Positions 33,347 through 44,969 of a DNA stretch of 64,000 nucleotides are shown here, piece by piece. This stretch comes from Hysterangium stoloniferum. Lineage: Eukaryota; Basidiomycota; Agaricomycetes; Hysterangiales; Hysterangiaceae. The translations under genes were made by a program, and so were the position numbers. The stretch spans positions 4,278,001 to 4,342,000 of the forward strand of contig WHVD01000001.1 of NCBI GenBank assembly GCA_015178975.1. Reading direction: 5' to 3'. Every line of letters begins with the position of its first letter. The first letter of the stretch is position 1. The notes under the pieces are model-generated. The model made no database searches, had not been told where the DNA came from, and was given only the letters and a program-made list of their open reading frames with translations.

Positions 33347-35446
33347 ATGCATCCAGAACCAGTCCTAGATGATGATTTTGCAGACTGGTTGGAGAAAACG
33401 GGGTATGAATGGGGTATGAAAGGAATTGCCCTTGCCGTTACTCGTAGGCTTAAGGATGAGAATGGCGAGTGGGCGGTTATGGTAGTGCAAACCGCTGGGG
33501 AACTCCCGTCGATGCAGATGTAAGTCAATTTGCACTCCAACGCCTTCCATCGTAACCAGCTTCCGGCGTTTTCGTACAGACTCTCTTTGGTATTGGGTCA
33601 AATTCCAAGCTGTTTACTGCAATGGGAATCGGATTAGTAACCAAAAACGAGACGCTTCCGATAACGTGGGAGACGAAAATCAAAGATATATTGCCAGGAA
33701 ATCAGTGGAAATTGCAAGATACTGTCGCGCAAAATCAAGCAAACCTCATTGATATCCTCACTCACAGGATTGGCTTACCTAGGCATGATCTGAGTTATAG
33801 TCGCACAGATAACTTGGCTACCACTGTGAGTGAAGCTGTAGCGACAGTATTAGCCATATACATTGAGTCTTTTAATTATAGATATTAAAGCTACGTTACT
33901 TGAAACCATCGGCTGTATTTCGAGATATGTGCGTAGACATTGCGCTGATAAATATGTCTTAACTGACATTCTACAGCTTTCAATATAATAACCGTGGTAT
34001 TGCTTCCTTAACATGATCTAGCTGACTCATATACCATCGCTCAAGAAATGTACATCTTGGCTGCCCATATCATCGAACATGTTATAGGGATTCCCTTTCC
34101 TCAGTTTATAACTGAAAACATCATATCGCCCCTTGGGTTTGATGACACCACTTATAGTGTTATAGTGTGACTGAGGCCGAGCTATCTGGACGCCTGGCAG
34201 ATGGATTCGTAAGCCCTGGGAAGGATGAAAACATTGGGGAAGGGAAAAGGAGGCTTATTTTTAAGCCTGTCCCGTTTTGGATAACGAAATATGACTCTGA
34301 ACTGATGGCCGGTGCCGGTGGTGTCATATCCACTGCGAATGATTTGGTTTGCAAACGTTTCTAATAAATGAACATAACTGATATCTTCGGCAGGTGTTAT
34401 GGCTTCAGATGCTTCTTTTGAATGGAAGACACCCCGTTACAAACGCTACCATCATTCCTGAGTCTGTAATTAGTCGTGTTGCTCATGGTGTAACACTCCG
34501 CCGCGAAATGTCTTCTACATCACCTGAACTCAGCCCCGGGATTATGGGATGGGACAGATGATGTATTCATATCAGGGCCACAATGTAAGCAGTGACCTCT
34601 CAGTCAAGAATAATAGTCGTAACGGCATCTTAGCTAATTGAACATGGCGGTGCCATTACCGGACACTATTCACTGATTACACGCGCCCCAGATGATGGAG
34701 TCGGTATTGCCATTCTCACAAATGCTGCCGGGAATGGCCCATTTTTAGAGTTGGTTAAGTTCAAACTTCTGGAAAAGGCGTTAGGCTGAAACAGATTGAC
34801 TGGAGTTCTCGGTGGGTTCCTTCGCATGCTCTTGGTCAACATCCTGGAGATGACCATTAAAAATCCCACACTGCCAGATACTCTGGGTTAGAAAACATTC
34901 AAGTTCAGGCGGTGGATAATCCCTCCCAGCTCTCTGAGCTCCATGCCAGAAACCTCTCAAGCTTGCCCTTTAATGATCTAGCAGGGGTCTACTTCAACCC
35001 CGCCTATGGAACCATCGTTCTCTGCGACTTCCTGTCTCATATATCATCCCCCGAAGCTTTCGCCAACTGGGTGTAAGAAAACGATTGGAGTTATCTCTGA
35101 GACACTCCATGGTTCTCCTCCTGCGCTCGTCGCTGAATGGCCCAAGTTTTGGTCTACCCACTTGTTGTTACACCACCAAGACAAAGACCTGTTCAACATT
35201 TCCGCCATTTCAGTTTTTCCATCACCTTTTCCAAACAGGCCGAAGAACGAAAATGGTAGCCATCCATTTGCCGTAGAGTTTGGCCAGGGCTTAGCGAACT
35301 TTATATTTACGAGAGAGGCAGGAGTGGAATCACAGCGCGTCGATGGTATTGCGATAACTGGGGCATGGGGACCTGGTTCACCTGTTAAAGCCCTTGCTGG
35401 AAGAGACAGGGAATCGGCAGAAATGTGGTTTGATCGAGTAGTTTGA
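33347..35446 (+). pseudogene. Class-C beta-lactamase-like serine hydrolase pseudogene
   Basis: Reads MHPEPVLDDDFADWLEKTGY, later GTPVDAD joined across an intron to TLFGIGSNSKLFTAM. The nucleophile motif SxxK (S-N-S-K) is at about 33594-33611. The Y-x-N motif (Y-N-N) is at about 33984-33992, AGAGGVISTAND at 34310-34345, and the third motif as EHGGAITGHYS at about 34640-34675. The C-terminal beta domain (LFNISAISVF, EMWFDRVV) ends at 35446. GT-AG introns are visible (33822-33877, about 33994-34044, about 34348-34394, 34585-34634). Breaks: a frame change near 33470, an 8-bp direct duplication near 34150-34165, one base missing near 34555 and several stops after 34790. Fungal relatives are secreted or cytosolic esterase/peptidase-like enzymes; there is no reason to read this as antibiotic resistance. 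Confidence 0.82.
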
Positions 35447-35632
35447 TGTTGGTTTGCTAGGGATGATAATGCATAGTGCAAGTACAGCATATTCAAATGG
35501 TGACCTGGACAGGCCATGATCGAGAAACATTCAAAATTAGTGACACATATAGCGCAGTGAGTAGTGTGGGTGGCAGAATTGGGCAGAAAGATTTTCGGGG
35601 AAAATGAGAATGCTGCATGCTTGGGGACCATT
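35447..35632. other. Spacer before the nested stack
   Basis: No gene. The last five bases CCATT (35628-35632) would be the target duplication of the copia LTR that starts at 35633; its partner was not found. Confidence 0.4.
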
Positions 35633-36019
35633 TGTGAAGAGTCATTGAAATTCTAACTGTTTGATATACAGTGAGTGACAAAACCCTTCCAATGATTTTT
35701 AGGTGTGCAAGGATTCTTGAATAACTCAAGAACCACTATAACTACAGATCTAAATTTTGGTGAGTGGTTAGGTCTACATGTTATCTATTTACCATCAAAA
35801 TTGTATGACATAAGCATCAGTATTTCCCACACTATAAATAAAATACTAATGAAAACATATTGGAAGGGTTTTATCCTGGTCACATGATTAACACATATGT
35901 AACCTTATTGATTATATGCAAATAAGTGCAAATAAAAATCATGTGACCTGTCAAAATTACATATATATATAGTTGACTTTCTAATTCAACAACATCCCCA
36001 CAACTCAACATTCTACACC

Positions 36020-37773
36020 ATGAAGGCTCTTACTCCTACTCAGCTTAGCCATATTCTCACTTTGCTCAATAAGGGCAAGTCTGCCTCTCAGATCTCTAAA
36101 ATCACTGGCCAAATCTGTCCACTATATCCAGAATTCACTCTACCCATTGTTGTTAAGATCTAATCTGGGAAGAGGGGGGAATGCTCTAGTCAGAGGGCCA
36201 ATGATGGGAAGTGAGTTAATCGGGGGGCTGACAATAGAGATTGTACTAGTTGGGAGGTCTGACTCTATAACTTTAGTTGAGCTTGGCTTCAACTTATATG
36301 TTGCACCCTCACACAAACTGTCAGAGTGCTCCAGTATTTCAAACAGAGCAGATAGTATGATATGAGCAAGAGTCAACACTTGGCTTAATCAACTGGAGGC
36401 TGAATTACTAAGAGTAGAGAGATAGAGGGTCACAGCTTGCTGAAGACCACTCTTGAGGAGTATAGCAGTGAGGAAAAAAGGTGAAAAGCTAAGAGAGGCT
36501 AATCTAAGTCAATATTCGAACTGAAGAACTGTAGTGCACATGAAAAGAGCTTTATACTACATCAAGATGGGTGATTGGAAGGCCAATCAAAGAAGCAAAG
36601 TGTAGGACAGATCACAGGGAAGTGATGATGAGGTGGGGAGATATAGAAACTAATGTATGGTACTAAGAAACAATACTAGGTAGCAAATAAGAGTATACAT
36701 AGAGACAGGGACAGAGGAATGGGTGGAGCGAAGATGGAATGGGGTGGGAGTATACTATAAACAAGTATCAGGGACACCATGAGGGGTAATGATGTGGGTG
36801 GAGGCTCCAATAATGAGATGACAAAGGTTTTCTGGTAAGAAACAAGTCATGGGGGTCCAAAACAATGGAATCCTAACAATTGTCCATCACTTGCCAAATC
36901 ATCTGGTGGCTGTCCATGCACACTTTCCCCATCAGATATTCATTAATCCATTTGACAAATCACTTCTCAGAAGGCTGAACATGCTACTGAGATCACCAAA
37001 ACCCTTTAAGTTATGACTGGGGAGTCCATTTTGGTGAGGAATGTTCATAGGGTATCCAAGAAGGCTGGAATGAGGGCTGTTTTAAAGAGAAAAAGGCCTT
37101 TACTCACTAAGAGGTATAGGAAGGCAAGGATGGACTTTGCTCTGGCACACAAGGATTGGACTGTGGATGATTGTACATAAGAGGGCTGTTTGGTGATATG
37201 AGACAAAAATTAATTGTTTGGGGTTATATGGGAGGAAGTGGGTGTGGAAAAGGGCAAGAGAGGGGCTCAGTGATAGGCTGGGTGAGGGCACAGTCAAGTT
37301 TGGAGGAGGAAATCTGATGTTGTGGGGCTCTATGTTGTGGGAAGGCTCAAGATATTCCACCAATATTGATGGGGAGAATGGATGCTGACCTTTATGTCAG
37401 CATTCTGGAAGATGAGCTTCAAGCAACTATGGAGTACTATGGCAAAAACACAGAAGATGTGGTCTTTCAGCAGGACAATGACCCCAAACATAAGAGCAAG
37501 AAGGCCACCAATTGGTTCAAAGACAATGGCTTTGTGGTCATGGTATAGCCACCTCAGTCTGCTGATCTTAACCCAATTGAACACCTCTGGCATTAGCTCG
37601 AAAGGAAACTGGAAGAGTATGAAGTGACATCCAAGAGTATTCATGAGTTGTGAGAGAGGGTTCAGACAGAGTGGGAGAAGATTCCTACCTCTACTTGTCA
37701 GAATTTGATGGAGAGTATGCCTAGAAGGGTTGAGGCTGTTCTGAAGGCCAAGGGAGGCCATACCAAGTACTAG
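36020..37773 (+). pseudogene. T2 transposase pseudogene, split by a solo LTR
   Basis: Starts MKALTPTQLSHILTLLNKGK with the helix-turn-helix (SASQISKITGQ), is cut at 36151-36878 by a solo LTR, and resumes with KRKRPLLTKRY-type sequence. The region WKRAREGLSDRLGEGTVKFG and FGGGNLMLW.SM follow. The second catalytic Asp is in VVFQQDNDPKHKSKK (about 37462-37506) and the third site in DLNPIEHLW (about 37562-37590). It ends GGHTKY before TAG. Many stops and frame changes are present, so it is inactive. The copy at 47301-48306 is related. Confidence 0.85.
36151..36878 (-). mobile_element. Solo LTR, family C, target duplication ATTGT
   Basis: 728 bp between ATTGT at 36146-36150 and ATTGT at 36879-36883. 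On the minus strand it starts TGTTAGGATTCCATTGTTTT and ends TAGATCTTAACA. It contains the shared motif (reverse, GAGCTTGGCTTCAACTTATA at 36279-36298, extending to 36312). Confidence 0.95.
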
Positions 37774-39025
37774 ATTGTTTGATTTGTGTTCTTTTTGATA
37801 CCAGGGACAAAACCTTCCAATGTATTTTCATTAGTATTTTATTTATAGTGCAGGAAATACTGATGCTTATGTCATAAGATTTTGAGAGTAAATAGATAAC
37901 ATATAGACCTAACCACCCACCAGATTTAGGTCTGTAGCTATGGTGGTTCTTGAGTTATGTATTCATGAATCTTTGCATAACTAAAAATCATTGGAAGGGT
38001 TTTGTCACTCACTGTATGAAGTGTATTGACCTTCTCAGTATGATATAGGTGTATTGACTGTCAAAGTACATTACAGATAGATGAAAGTAGTAGTAGTCAC
38101 CATCAGCAACTGTAAAGTTGCTAGGGGTGACTAGAATAAGGGAAAGTGGAATTGACCTTGATGGTATGATTCACAGTCAAATAGACTAGATAAAGTAGAA
38201 TAAAGGTGAAAGACTGTTTGCTAGAAGAAGTAGGATGAGTGAGGAGTGCAGTAGTTGACAAGCAAGTTTGAGTGATGGGCTCTATGCTTTGACTGTAAAA
38301 GTACAGAGTGGAGAGTAAGACATTCAAGTTTGAGTATGGCTGTTTGAGAAAGCTGAGACAATACCCCAATCACAACTTGCAGTGGACACTTCAAAGGATA
38401 TCTAGCAAGTTGTTAAGTTTTGAGACAAGAATACAAAAGGATTGAGTCTGTATATGCTGCTCAGTGAGTGAATAATTTTCACTATATATTATAGTACCTG
38501 TATATGCAGCTACAAGGTGTTTTATAAGTAATAGAATAATAGTAAATGATTGCACACATACCTCAGTGAGTGAATAACTTTCACTGAGGTATGTATATGG
38601 TGAATTTTGTGTCCTTTTATTTACTTTGTAATTGTTTAGGGGAGCCTTTAGGAGAGTAAAAAGGAGAAATTTATGTAGATACTCGAAGTTTCTAGCTAAT
38701 TGCATCATTAAAGGAGAAATATATAATCAAAGGAGTTAGTTCCCCCTTATTGCACCATAGTATATGCACATATATGTCCATACACTCATCATTGCAGATT
38801 CAATCCCAGTCTCAGTTTATGTGAAGACTTGTATTATTGACACCTTCCCTCAAGTCAAATGTCAATAAGGCCAAGTTTTGATGTAAAATGGATGAGTTTT
38901 GGGGGAGGTAGAGCTTTGGTGAATACATCTGCTGTCATATCTTCAGTAGGACAATATATGAGTGTAACTGTGCCATTTTCCACAATTTTGTATATAAATT
39001 TGTATCATATGTCAATGTGCTTTGT

Positions 39026-42000
39026 TCATCCTTGGAACCTATTATTCTTTGATATAATAATAGCGGCTTGATTGTCGCAATGTAGTGTAATTGGTTTGGT
39101 GAATGGATGAAAAACTTCATTCATGAATTTGTGAATCCAGCATGCCTCTTTAATGGTGTATGTGGCTGCACCAAATTCAGCTTTGGTGCTAGATAAAGTA
39201 ACAAGCCTTTGTTTGTTTGAACTCCAAGAGAATGCACCACTGTTTAATAGAAAACAGTAGCCTGACATTGAATGGTGATCCAGTTGTTGTCCCCAATCGG
39301 TGTCTGTACATATATCCTATCATTCCTTCTTTGTTCCTCCCCAATGTTAGTTTGAAGTTTTGTGTCCCTTTTGTTAAAAGGTAACTCTATATGTATCTCA
39401 GTTTCGTATTAGTGTGTAACGGACTGAGGTGTAAATGTTGTAACTACACAGTTTAAATACCACACGGGGAACGATGACCGTGTATGTGCCTTACATGTGA
39501 TGATAAGGTTTTTACGGTGTTATCCCAACACCTTTCAGATATTTTAGTACTCTTTTTGTTGCTTCCCAATGTACTCATCCCAGATTCTCCATAAATTGAG
39601 ATAGAATAGATACTGCAAAAGCTATATCTGGCCTGGTACCCATTGCAGCCCATATTAGTGAACCAATGGCTTCACGATATGGGATATTCTTCATATCTTC
39701 ACATTCTTTTGGTGTAGTAGGACATTGTTCTTTTGATAGTAATGGTTTGGGGTCCATAGGTAGTGTGATTGGGGCTACATCTTGTAGGCTAAAACATTCG
39801 ATAATTAGGTCGATATATGTGGTTTGCCCAAATGAGATTGTATGCACTTTTATATTATATTTGACCTCTATGTTTAGTAGCCAATGTAATTTGCCCATAG
39901 TCTTCATTTTCAAATGTGATTTGAATTGTTCTTTTGTTTGGATTATCCCTTCATTTGTAGTTGCAGTGAGGGTGAGATTGTCCACAGCTACTGTAATAAT
40001 GATAATACTATGTTCCACTCATTTGTAGAACACAGCTGGATCGGAGAGTGAGCAAGTGAACCCCATTTGATTCATCACCTTGCTAAGTAGTTTGCACCAT
40101 TCTCTGCCTGATTGCTTTAAACCATATAAAGCCTTCTTTAATTTGAGTACTTTGGTTGATGGACCCTTGAGGAAAACCTGGTGGTTGGTGCATATGCATT
40201 GTTTCTGTAAGCTTTGCATTTAAATATCCATTGTTGATATCCATTTGCTCTATAGGCCAGTTGTTTTGAGCTACTATGCCTGTTATAAGCCTTAGTGAGG
40301 CTAGACGAATGATAGGGGAAAATGTCTCCTCATAGTCTGTTCCAAATACTTGAGTAAACCCTTGGGCTACTAGTCATGCTTTGTATGTGGTAATGTTTCC
40401 ATTCACATCACGTTTTATCCTTAGCATCCATTTAGAACCAACTATGTTGACTCCTTCAGGTTTGTCAACAGGTTCCCAGGTGCCTAAGTCATGTAAGGCC
40501 TTCAACTCTTTTAGAAATGCCGGTTTCCACAATTGCCAATCACTTCCTCTCATTGCCTCTTCCACTGTAGCTGGTACTCCTTCCTGAAGGTTTGTGACCA
40601 TCCCTATTGTTTCCAATCTCACTGTCCATCCTGTCTATAAAGTCCATCCATTCTGATGGACTATATGCATCTGTATACAAGGTGTTTTTATCAACCATAA
40701 TTGGTGGCTCACTTGGACCATCCTCCCATAAAATTGAGTCTTCATCAAAACTGTTTTCATCTTCTAAGATAATGCATATGGCTTTCCCAGATTCTTTGGG
40801 TACTTGCAGTCCTGGAGGAAATTTGATCTGACTGGGACCTGCAGTACCTTCCCTTGTTTGAGACAGTGCATATAATCAGATGGGAACCTGGTTCTTGAAC
40901 TTTGTCTTAATTGCTCTTGAGGCAAAGGTTCTATGAACTCTGGTAGTTCTGGAGTGCCAATGTAAGGTGATTTGGGTAAAGGTATGTCTGTAGGCACTTG
41001 GGGAAGTATCTTGTTTTTGATTTCATATGTTTTGTGTTCTAGATCTCTTCCTGATACAAGTATAGGAACCCCAGCTTGCTTGAGCAATACTACATTTCAT
41101 TCTACAGTCACAGTTCATTTTTCTGTCCAATATATGCAGTGTCATTCACTGTTAAAGCTATACCCGACCCAATAGCCCTCTTTTGCTTTGGGTCCTAGCT
41201 TACCACCCTCTGGCTCCATCCTCACATACACTGTTTCTCCCCACTCTGGTAAGTCGCCTAGATTCAGTTTCTTGTTATGAATTAACTCGTATGGCATTTT
41301 TCCATTGAGAGCTGATGTTGCTGTTCTGTTTTTTAGATACACCACATGTTGTATGCATTTGCCCTATAGGAACTTGGGCAGATTGGCAGCAATGAGCATC
41401 AATTGGGTGTGTTCAACTAATGTTTGATTTAGTCTTTCTGTGACACCATGCTGTTGGGGGAGTATCATGAATGGTTAATTGCTGGAGGGTTCCTCGTGAG
41501 GATAGATAGTCTTTGAACTCATTAGATGTATATTCACCCCCATTGTCTGACTGTAACTTCTTAATTGTAATGTTCCTTTGTTGTTTTAGGAATGCCTCGT
41601 ACATCTTGTACTTTTGGAATGCTTCTCCTTTTGTTCGCATTAAGTAAATTCTTGTTTCTCTTGTAAAATCATCAGTAAATGATATGTACCACCTACAGCC
41701 TCCGATAGTTTGAACTTCAGATAGCCCTGTGAGAGGTACAGCGAAATATGTATACTCCAGAAATATAGTCTGGACGAGCTCATACTATATTTCCATTATT
41801 ATTTCTATTTTCTCTCTATTTTATTATATGCATATAATTAGTTCGACAACCTATGCATTCAGTACATTGACTCTTGTGGGTGCATACGTGCCAGACTTAT
41901 GTATTATAGTGCCGGTAGTTAGAACTCAGACATTTTTTTACCCATAATCACGACTTACCCAGACACCCATTTAGTGTCCTGTAAGTTGTGATTGGGGTAT

Positions 42001-44424
42001 CATCTCGACCATCACAGATGGGCTTTAACTATCCACGCAATCTGAGTTTCGAACTATACTAGTCGAAACTCAAACAGTTATCTCAATCCACACAGACTAT
42101 AGTTTGCTTGGGGAATGCTATGTTTTGTTCTACAGTCACGGTTCATTTTTCTGGCCAATATATGTGATGTCCTTCACTGTTAAAGCTATACCCGACCCAG
42201 TGGCCCTCTTTTGCCTTGGGTCCTAGTTTACCTCCCTCTGGCTCCATCCTCACGTATACAGCTTCTCCCCATTCTGGTAAGTCACTTAGATTTGGCTTCT
42301 TGTTGTGAATTAACTCATATGGTGTTTTTCTATCTAGAGCTGATGTTGAAGTTCTATTCTTTAGATATACTGCATGCTGTATGCACTCACCCCATAGGAA
42401 TTTGGGTAGGTCAGCAGCAATTACATAGCATTGATGGGGTGTGCTCAACTAGCATGTGATTTAATCGTTCTGCTACACCATTTTGTTGGGGAGTGTTGTG
42501 GACAGTTAGCTGCTGGATTGTCCCTTGGGAGGCTATATAGTCTTTGAATTCATTGGATGTACATATATTCACCTCCATTATCTGACTGCAGTTTTTTAAT
42601 CATAGTATTTCTTTGTTGTTTCAAGAATGCCTCGTATGCCTTATACTGTTGAAATGCTTCTCCTTTCATTCATATTAAATTCTTGTTTCTCTTGTAAAAC
42701 CATCAGTGAACAATATATACCACCTACAGCCTCCAATAGTTTGAACTTCAGATGGCCCCCATACATTGGTGTGTATCTTTTGGCCTTGGGATTTGGCTCG
42801 TTCTGATTTACAGACTTTTGGGATTGACTCCTGAGTAATTTTTCCTTTGATACAGGCTTCGCAAAATTCAATAGGCTTTGGGTGGTGTAGTGTAATGCCT
42901 TCAATTGCTCCACTTTGCACCATTTGTTTTGCAGTGGCTGGTGCTATGTGTCCTATATGTGTATGCAGCTCATTTATTGTCATCATGGTGCATGCTTCAT
43001 TTTGTAAGTTGTTAGTCTCGTGGATAATATAACTTGTTTGATAAAGACTGTTAATTTGGTTGATTTCCCCACATATACAGTACCTCCCTCCAGATTTCGA
43101 AGGGTGCATTTTCTATTGCCAAATGTGCATGTGAATCCTTTTTTATCACAACATGCAATAGACACTAGAGAAAAGGCTAATTTGGGTGAGTACAACACAT
43201 TTTGTAATGTGATGTTAGTGGGCTTGCTGCCATTTTGCACTTGTATGCACATGTTGCCAATTCCTGTGGCTAAGAACTCTGTCATATCGGCAGCACGAAT
43301 TTCCAAGGTGGATGTATTTTTTTGAAGCTTGATAATAAGCTTACATATGGGGACATATGAGAGTTGGCCCCAGAGTCCCATACTTTGACAATCTTTGTGC
43401 CACTGTTGCTAGTTTTGGCATTTGTTTAAATCCCTGTGTTTGGTGAGGTAGCAAATGCATATGATTCCTCATTTGTGATGTTTGCATTCCTATTTCTGCC
43501 TGTATTGTATCCCCCTTGGGTTGTGCTATTGCATCTTGAATTTCCATGCATATATCTTGGTTCTTGCCCCTCCTTGCCACCACCTTTGCTCCAACAATTG
43601 GCTATAACATGCCCGATCTGTCTGCAATTTGGATTGAAGCATACTAGGTTTCGATTTTGGGCTGTAGAGGTATTCCTGGAGTTCCGGGAGTTATTACTGG
43701 GGCCTATGCTTCGTCGCTGGCCTTTAGTATTTGCTAGGAGGGCTTGATTGTTATTATTAGTTACATTTGGGACTTTCTTTGACTTTCTATGCTCCTATTC
43801 AGCTTTGATCATTGTGATTAGGTTTGTTGGGGTTATAATAGTCCCAGTAGCTGTCGCAGAAGTCATTACTGTGTTCATCATGACATCATAAGAGTCTGGG
43901 AGTGAACTCAACATGATATTGAAGAAATTGTTATCTTCTACTTTCATTCCCATGCTTTCTAGTTGCTGATGCATTTATAGCAGTGTATCAAGGTGAGAAT
44001 GTACATCTTCTCCTTCTTTACATTTCAGGGTGCACATTCTGCACTGCAGGTCAACTTGGGCCATTTTTGGCTTCGACTTGAATTCCTGGCAAATGGCCTC
44101 CCATACTTCTCTTGCGGTGCTGAGTCTTTGTAGACTGAACATAAGAGAAGGGCCAACAGATAGGAAGATCTGAGCTTTGACTCATCCTTCACATGTGAGG
44201 TAACAATCCAAATGTTCCTCTTGCTTGTCCCTGAGATCTAACTGATCATTTGTTAATACAGTTCCTGTGGCATATATCGTAGGGTCTGGAGGACATTGTG
44301 CACTTCCATTGATGTGTTTCAACAGTGTGCCTGACTCCAATATGGATAATAGGCAGCCCTTCCAGGCAATCCAATTCTCGCCATTATTGGTGGGTTTCTC
44401 AAGTGTGACTATAGTGGGGCCCAT
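39026..44424 (-). pseudogene. Copia gag-pol pseudogene
   Basis: Gag starts MGPTIVTLEKPTNNGENWI at 44424. The zinc knuckle is about 43586-43634 (CFNPNCRQIGHVIANC, an unusual CX4C spacing). The protease active site is WDSGANSHM at about 43340-43385. The integrase zinc region has LHTHIGH and CEACIKG (about 42810-42980), with core LQSDNGGEYTS. The reverse transcriptase has WMLRIKRDVNG, ALYGLKQSGREWCKLL and the active-site strand ITVAVDNLTL. RNase H has STKAEFGA and LHCDNQAA. Frameshifts separate most domains. A ~650-bp integrase segment is present twice (41066-41727 and 42095-42760) around an LTR of another family. Confidence 0.9.
41728..42094 (+). mobile_element. LTR of element A type inside copia B, flanks not matching
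   Basis: From TGTGAGAGGTACAGCG to CTCAATCCACACA, sharing with the element A LTRs the CTTGTGGGTGC and TTACCCA...CACGACTTAC blocks. The 5-bp flanks are AGCCC and GACTA, which do not match. It sits exactly between two diverged copies of the same integrase segment. Confidence 0.75.
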
Positions 44425-44969
44425 AACCTGTTAATTTTTGAGACAAGAATATGAAAGGATTGAGTCTGTATATGCTGCTCAGTGAGTGAATAACTTTCAC
44501 TGAGGTATATAGCAAATTTTGTGTCCTTTTATTTACTTTGTAATTGTTTAGGGGAGTCTTTAGGAGAGTAAAAAGGAGAAATTTAGATACTCGAAGTTTC
44601 TAGCTAATTGCATCATTAAAGGAGAAATATATAATCAAAGGAGTTAGTTCCCCCTTATGGCACCATAGTATATGCGCATATATGCACCTGGTCTTGGTTT
44701 ATGTGAAGACTTGTATTATTAACACAAGTTGTGGTTTCTGGGTAAAAGTGTCTCAGTTCATCCTATGCCTACTATGTAGTGACACAAAAATATAGTACAT
44801 GTGCACCCACAGGAGTCTATGTACCCACAAGCATACATAGATCTTTGAGCTAATGTGGATGAGGATATATGGAGAATATCATGATTAGAAAATAGTAAAA
44901 ATTTAAGAAAAATATATGAAATATAATGCAATAAAATAATTATATTTCCTAGAGGGGGTTCCCCTCACA

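Larger units (their letters stand above)
35669..38014 (+). mobile_element. Tc1/mariner-type transposon, family T2, copy 1
   Basis: Flanked by TA (35667-35668, 38015-38016). The terminal inverted repeats are ~210 bp (35669-35879 and 37801-38014). The outer tip is CAGTGAGTGACAAAACCCTTCC; the inner edge carries the tip inverted (ATTGGAAGGGTTTTATCCTGG at about 35859-35879). It contains a transposase pseudogene and a solo LTR at 36151-36878. Without the solo LTR the element is ~1.6 kb, close to family T1. Confidence 0.92.
38411..44724 (-). mobile_element. Copia element B, both LTRs, target duplication CAAGT
   Basis: 6.3 kb between CAAGT at 38406-38410 and 44725-44729. The 3' LTR is 38411-38842 (432 bp) and the 5' LTR 44429-44724 (296 bp). 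The size difference is mainly one ~135-bp segment bounded by CTCAGTGAGTGAATAA repeats. The primer-binding region abuts the 5' LTR (44415-44428, GGTTATGGGCCCCA on the minus strand), and a GAGGGAAGG purine tract abuts the 3' LTR. Gag, protease, integrase, reverse transcriptase and RNase H remnants follow in copia order. Confidence 0.93.
35633..44969 (-). mobile_element. Copia-type element A LTR (reverse), split by two transposons
   Basis: The LTR is in three pieces: 35633-35668 (TGTGAAGAGTCATTGAAATTC...), 38017-38410 and 44730-44969 (ending GGGTTCCCCTCACA). Joined, they follow the solo LTR at 8434-8910 read in reverse, and the 41.7-42.1 kb LTR (TACCCCAATCACAACTTRC..). The first gap is a Tc1/mariner with TA duplication; the second is a copia element with CAAGT duplication. 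At 44970 the polypurine tract of element A follows in reverse, so this is its 3' LTR. Confidence 0.85.

Noticed and set aside
33347-35446. Antibiotic resistance gene
   Set aside because: Class-C beta-lactamase folds are common in fungal esterases and peptidases, and this copy is broken.
41728-42094. Simple solo LTR insertion into copia B
   Set aside because: The 5-bp flanks differ and the surrounding integrase segment is duplicated, so recombination fits better.
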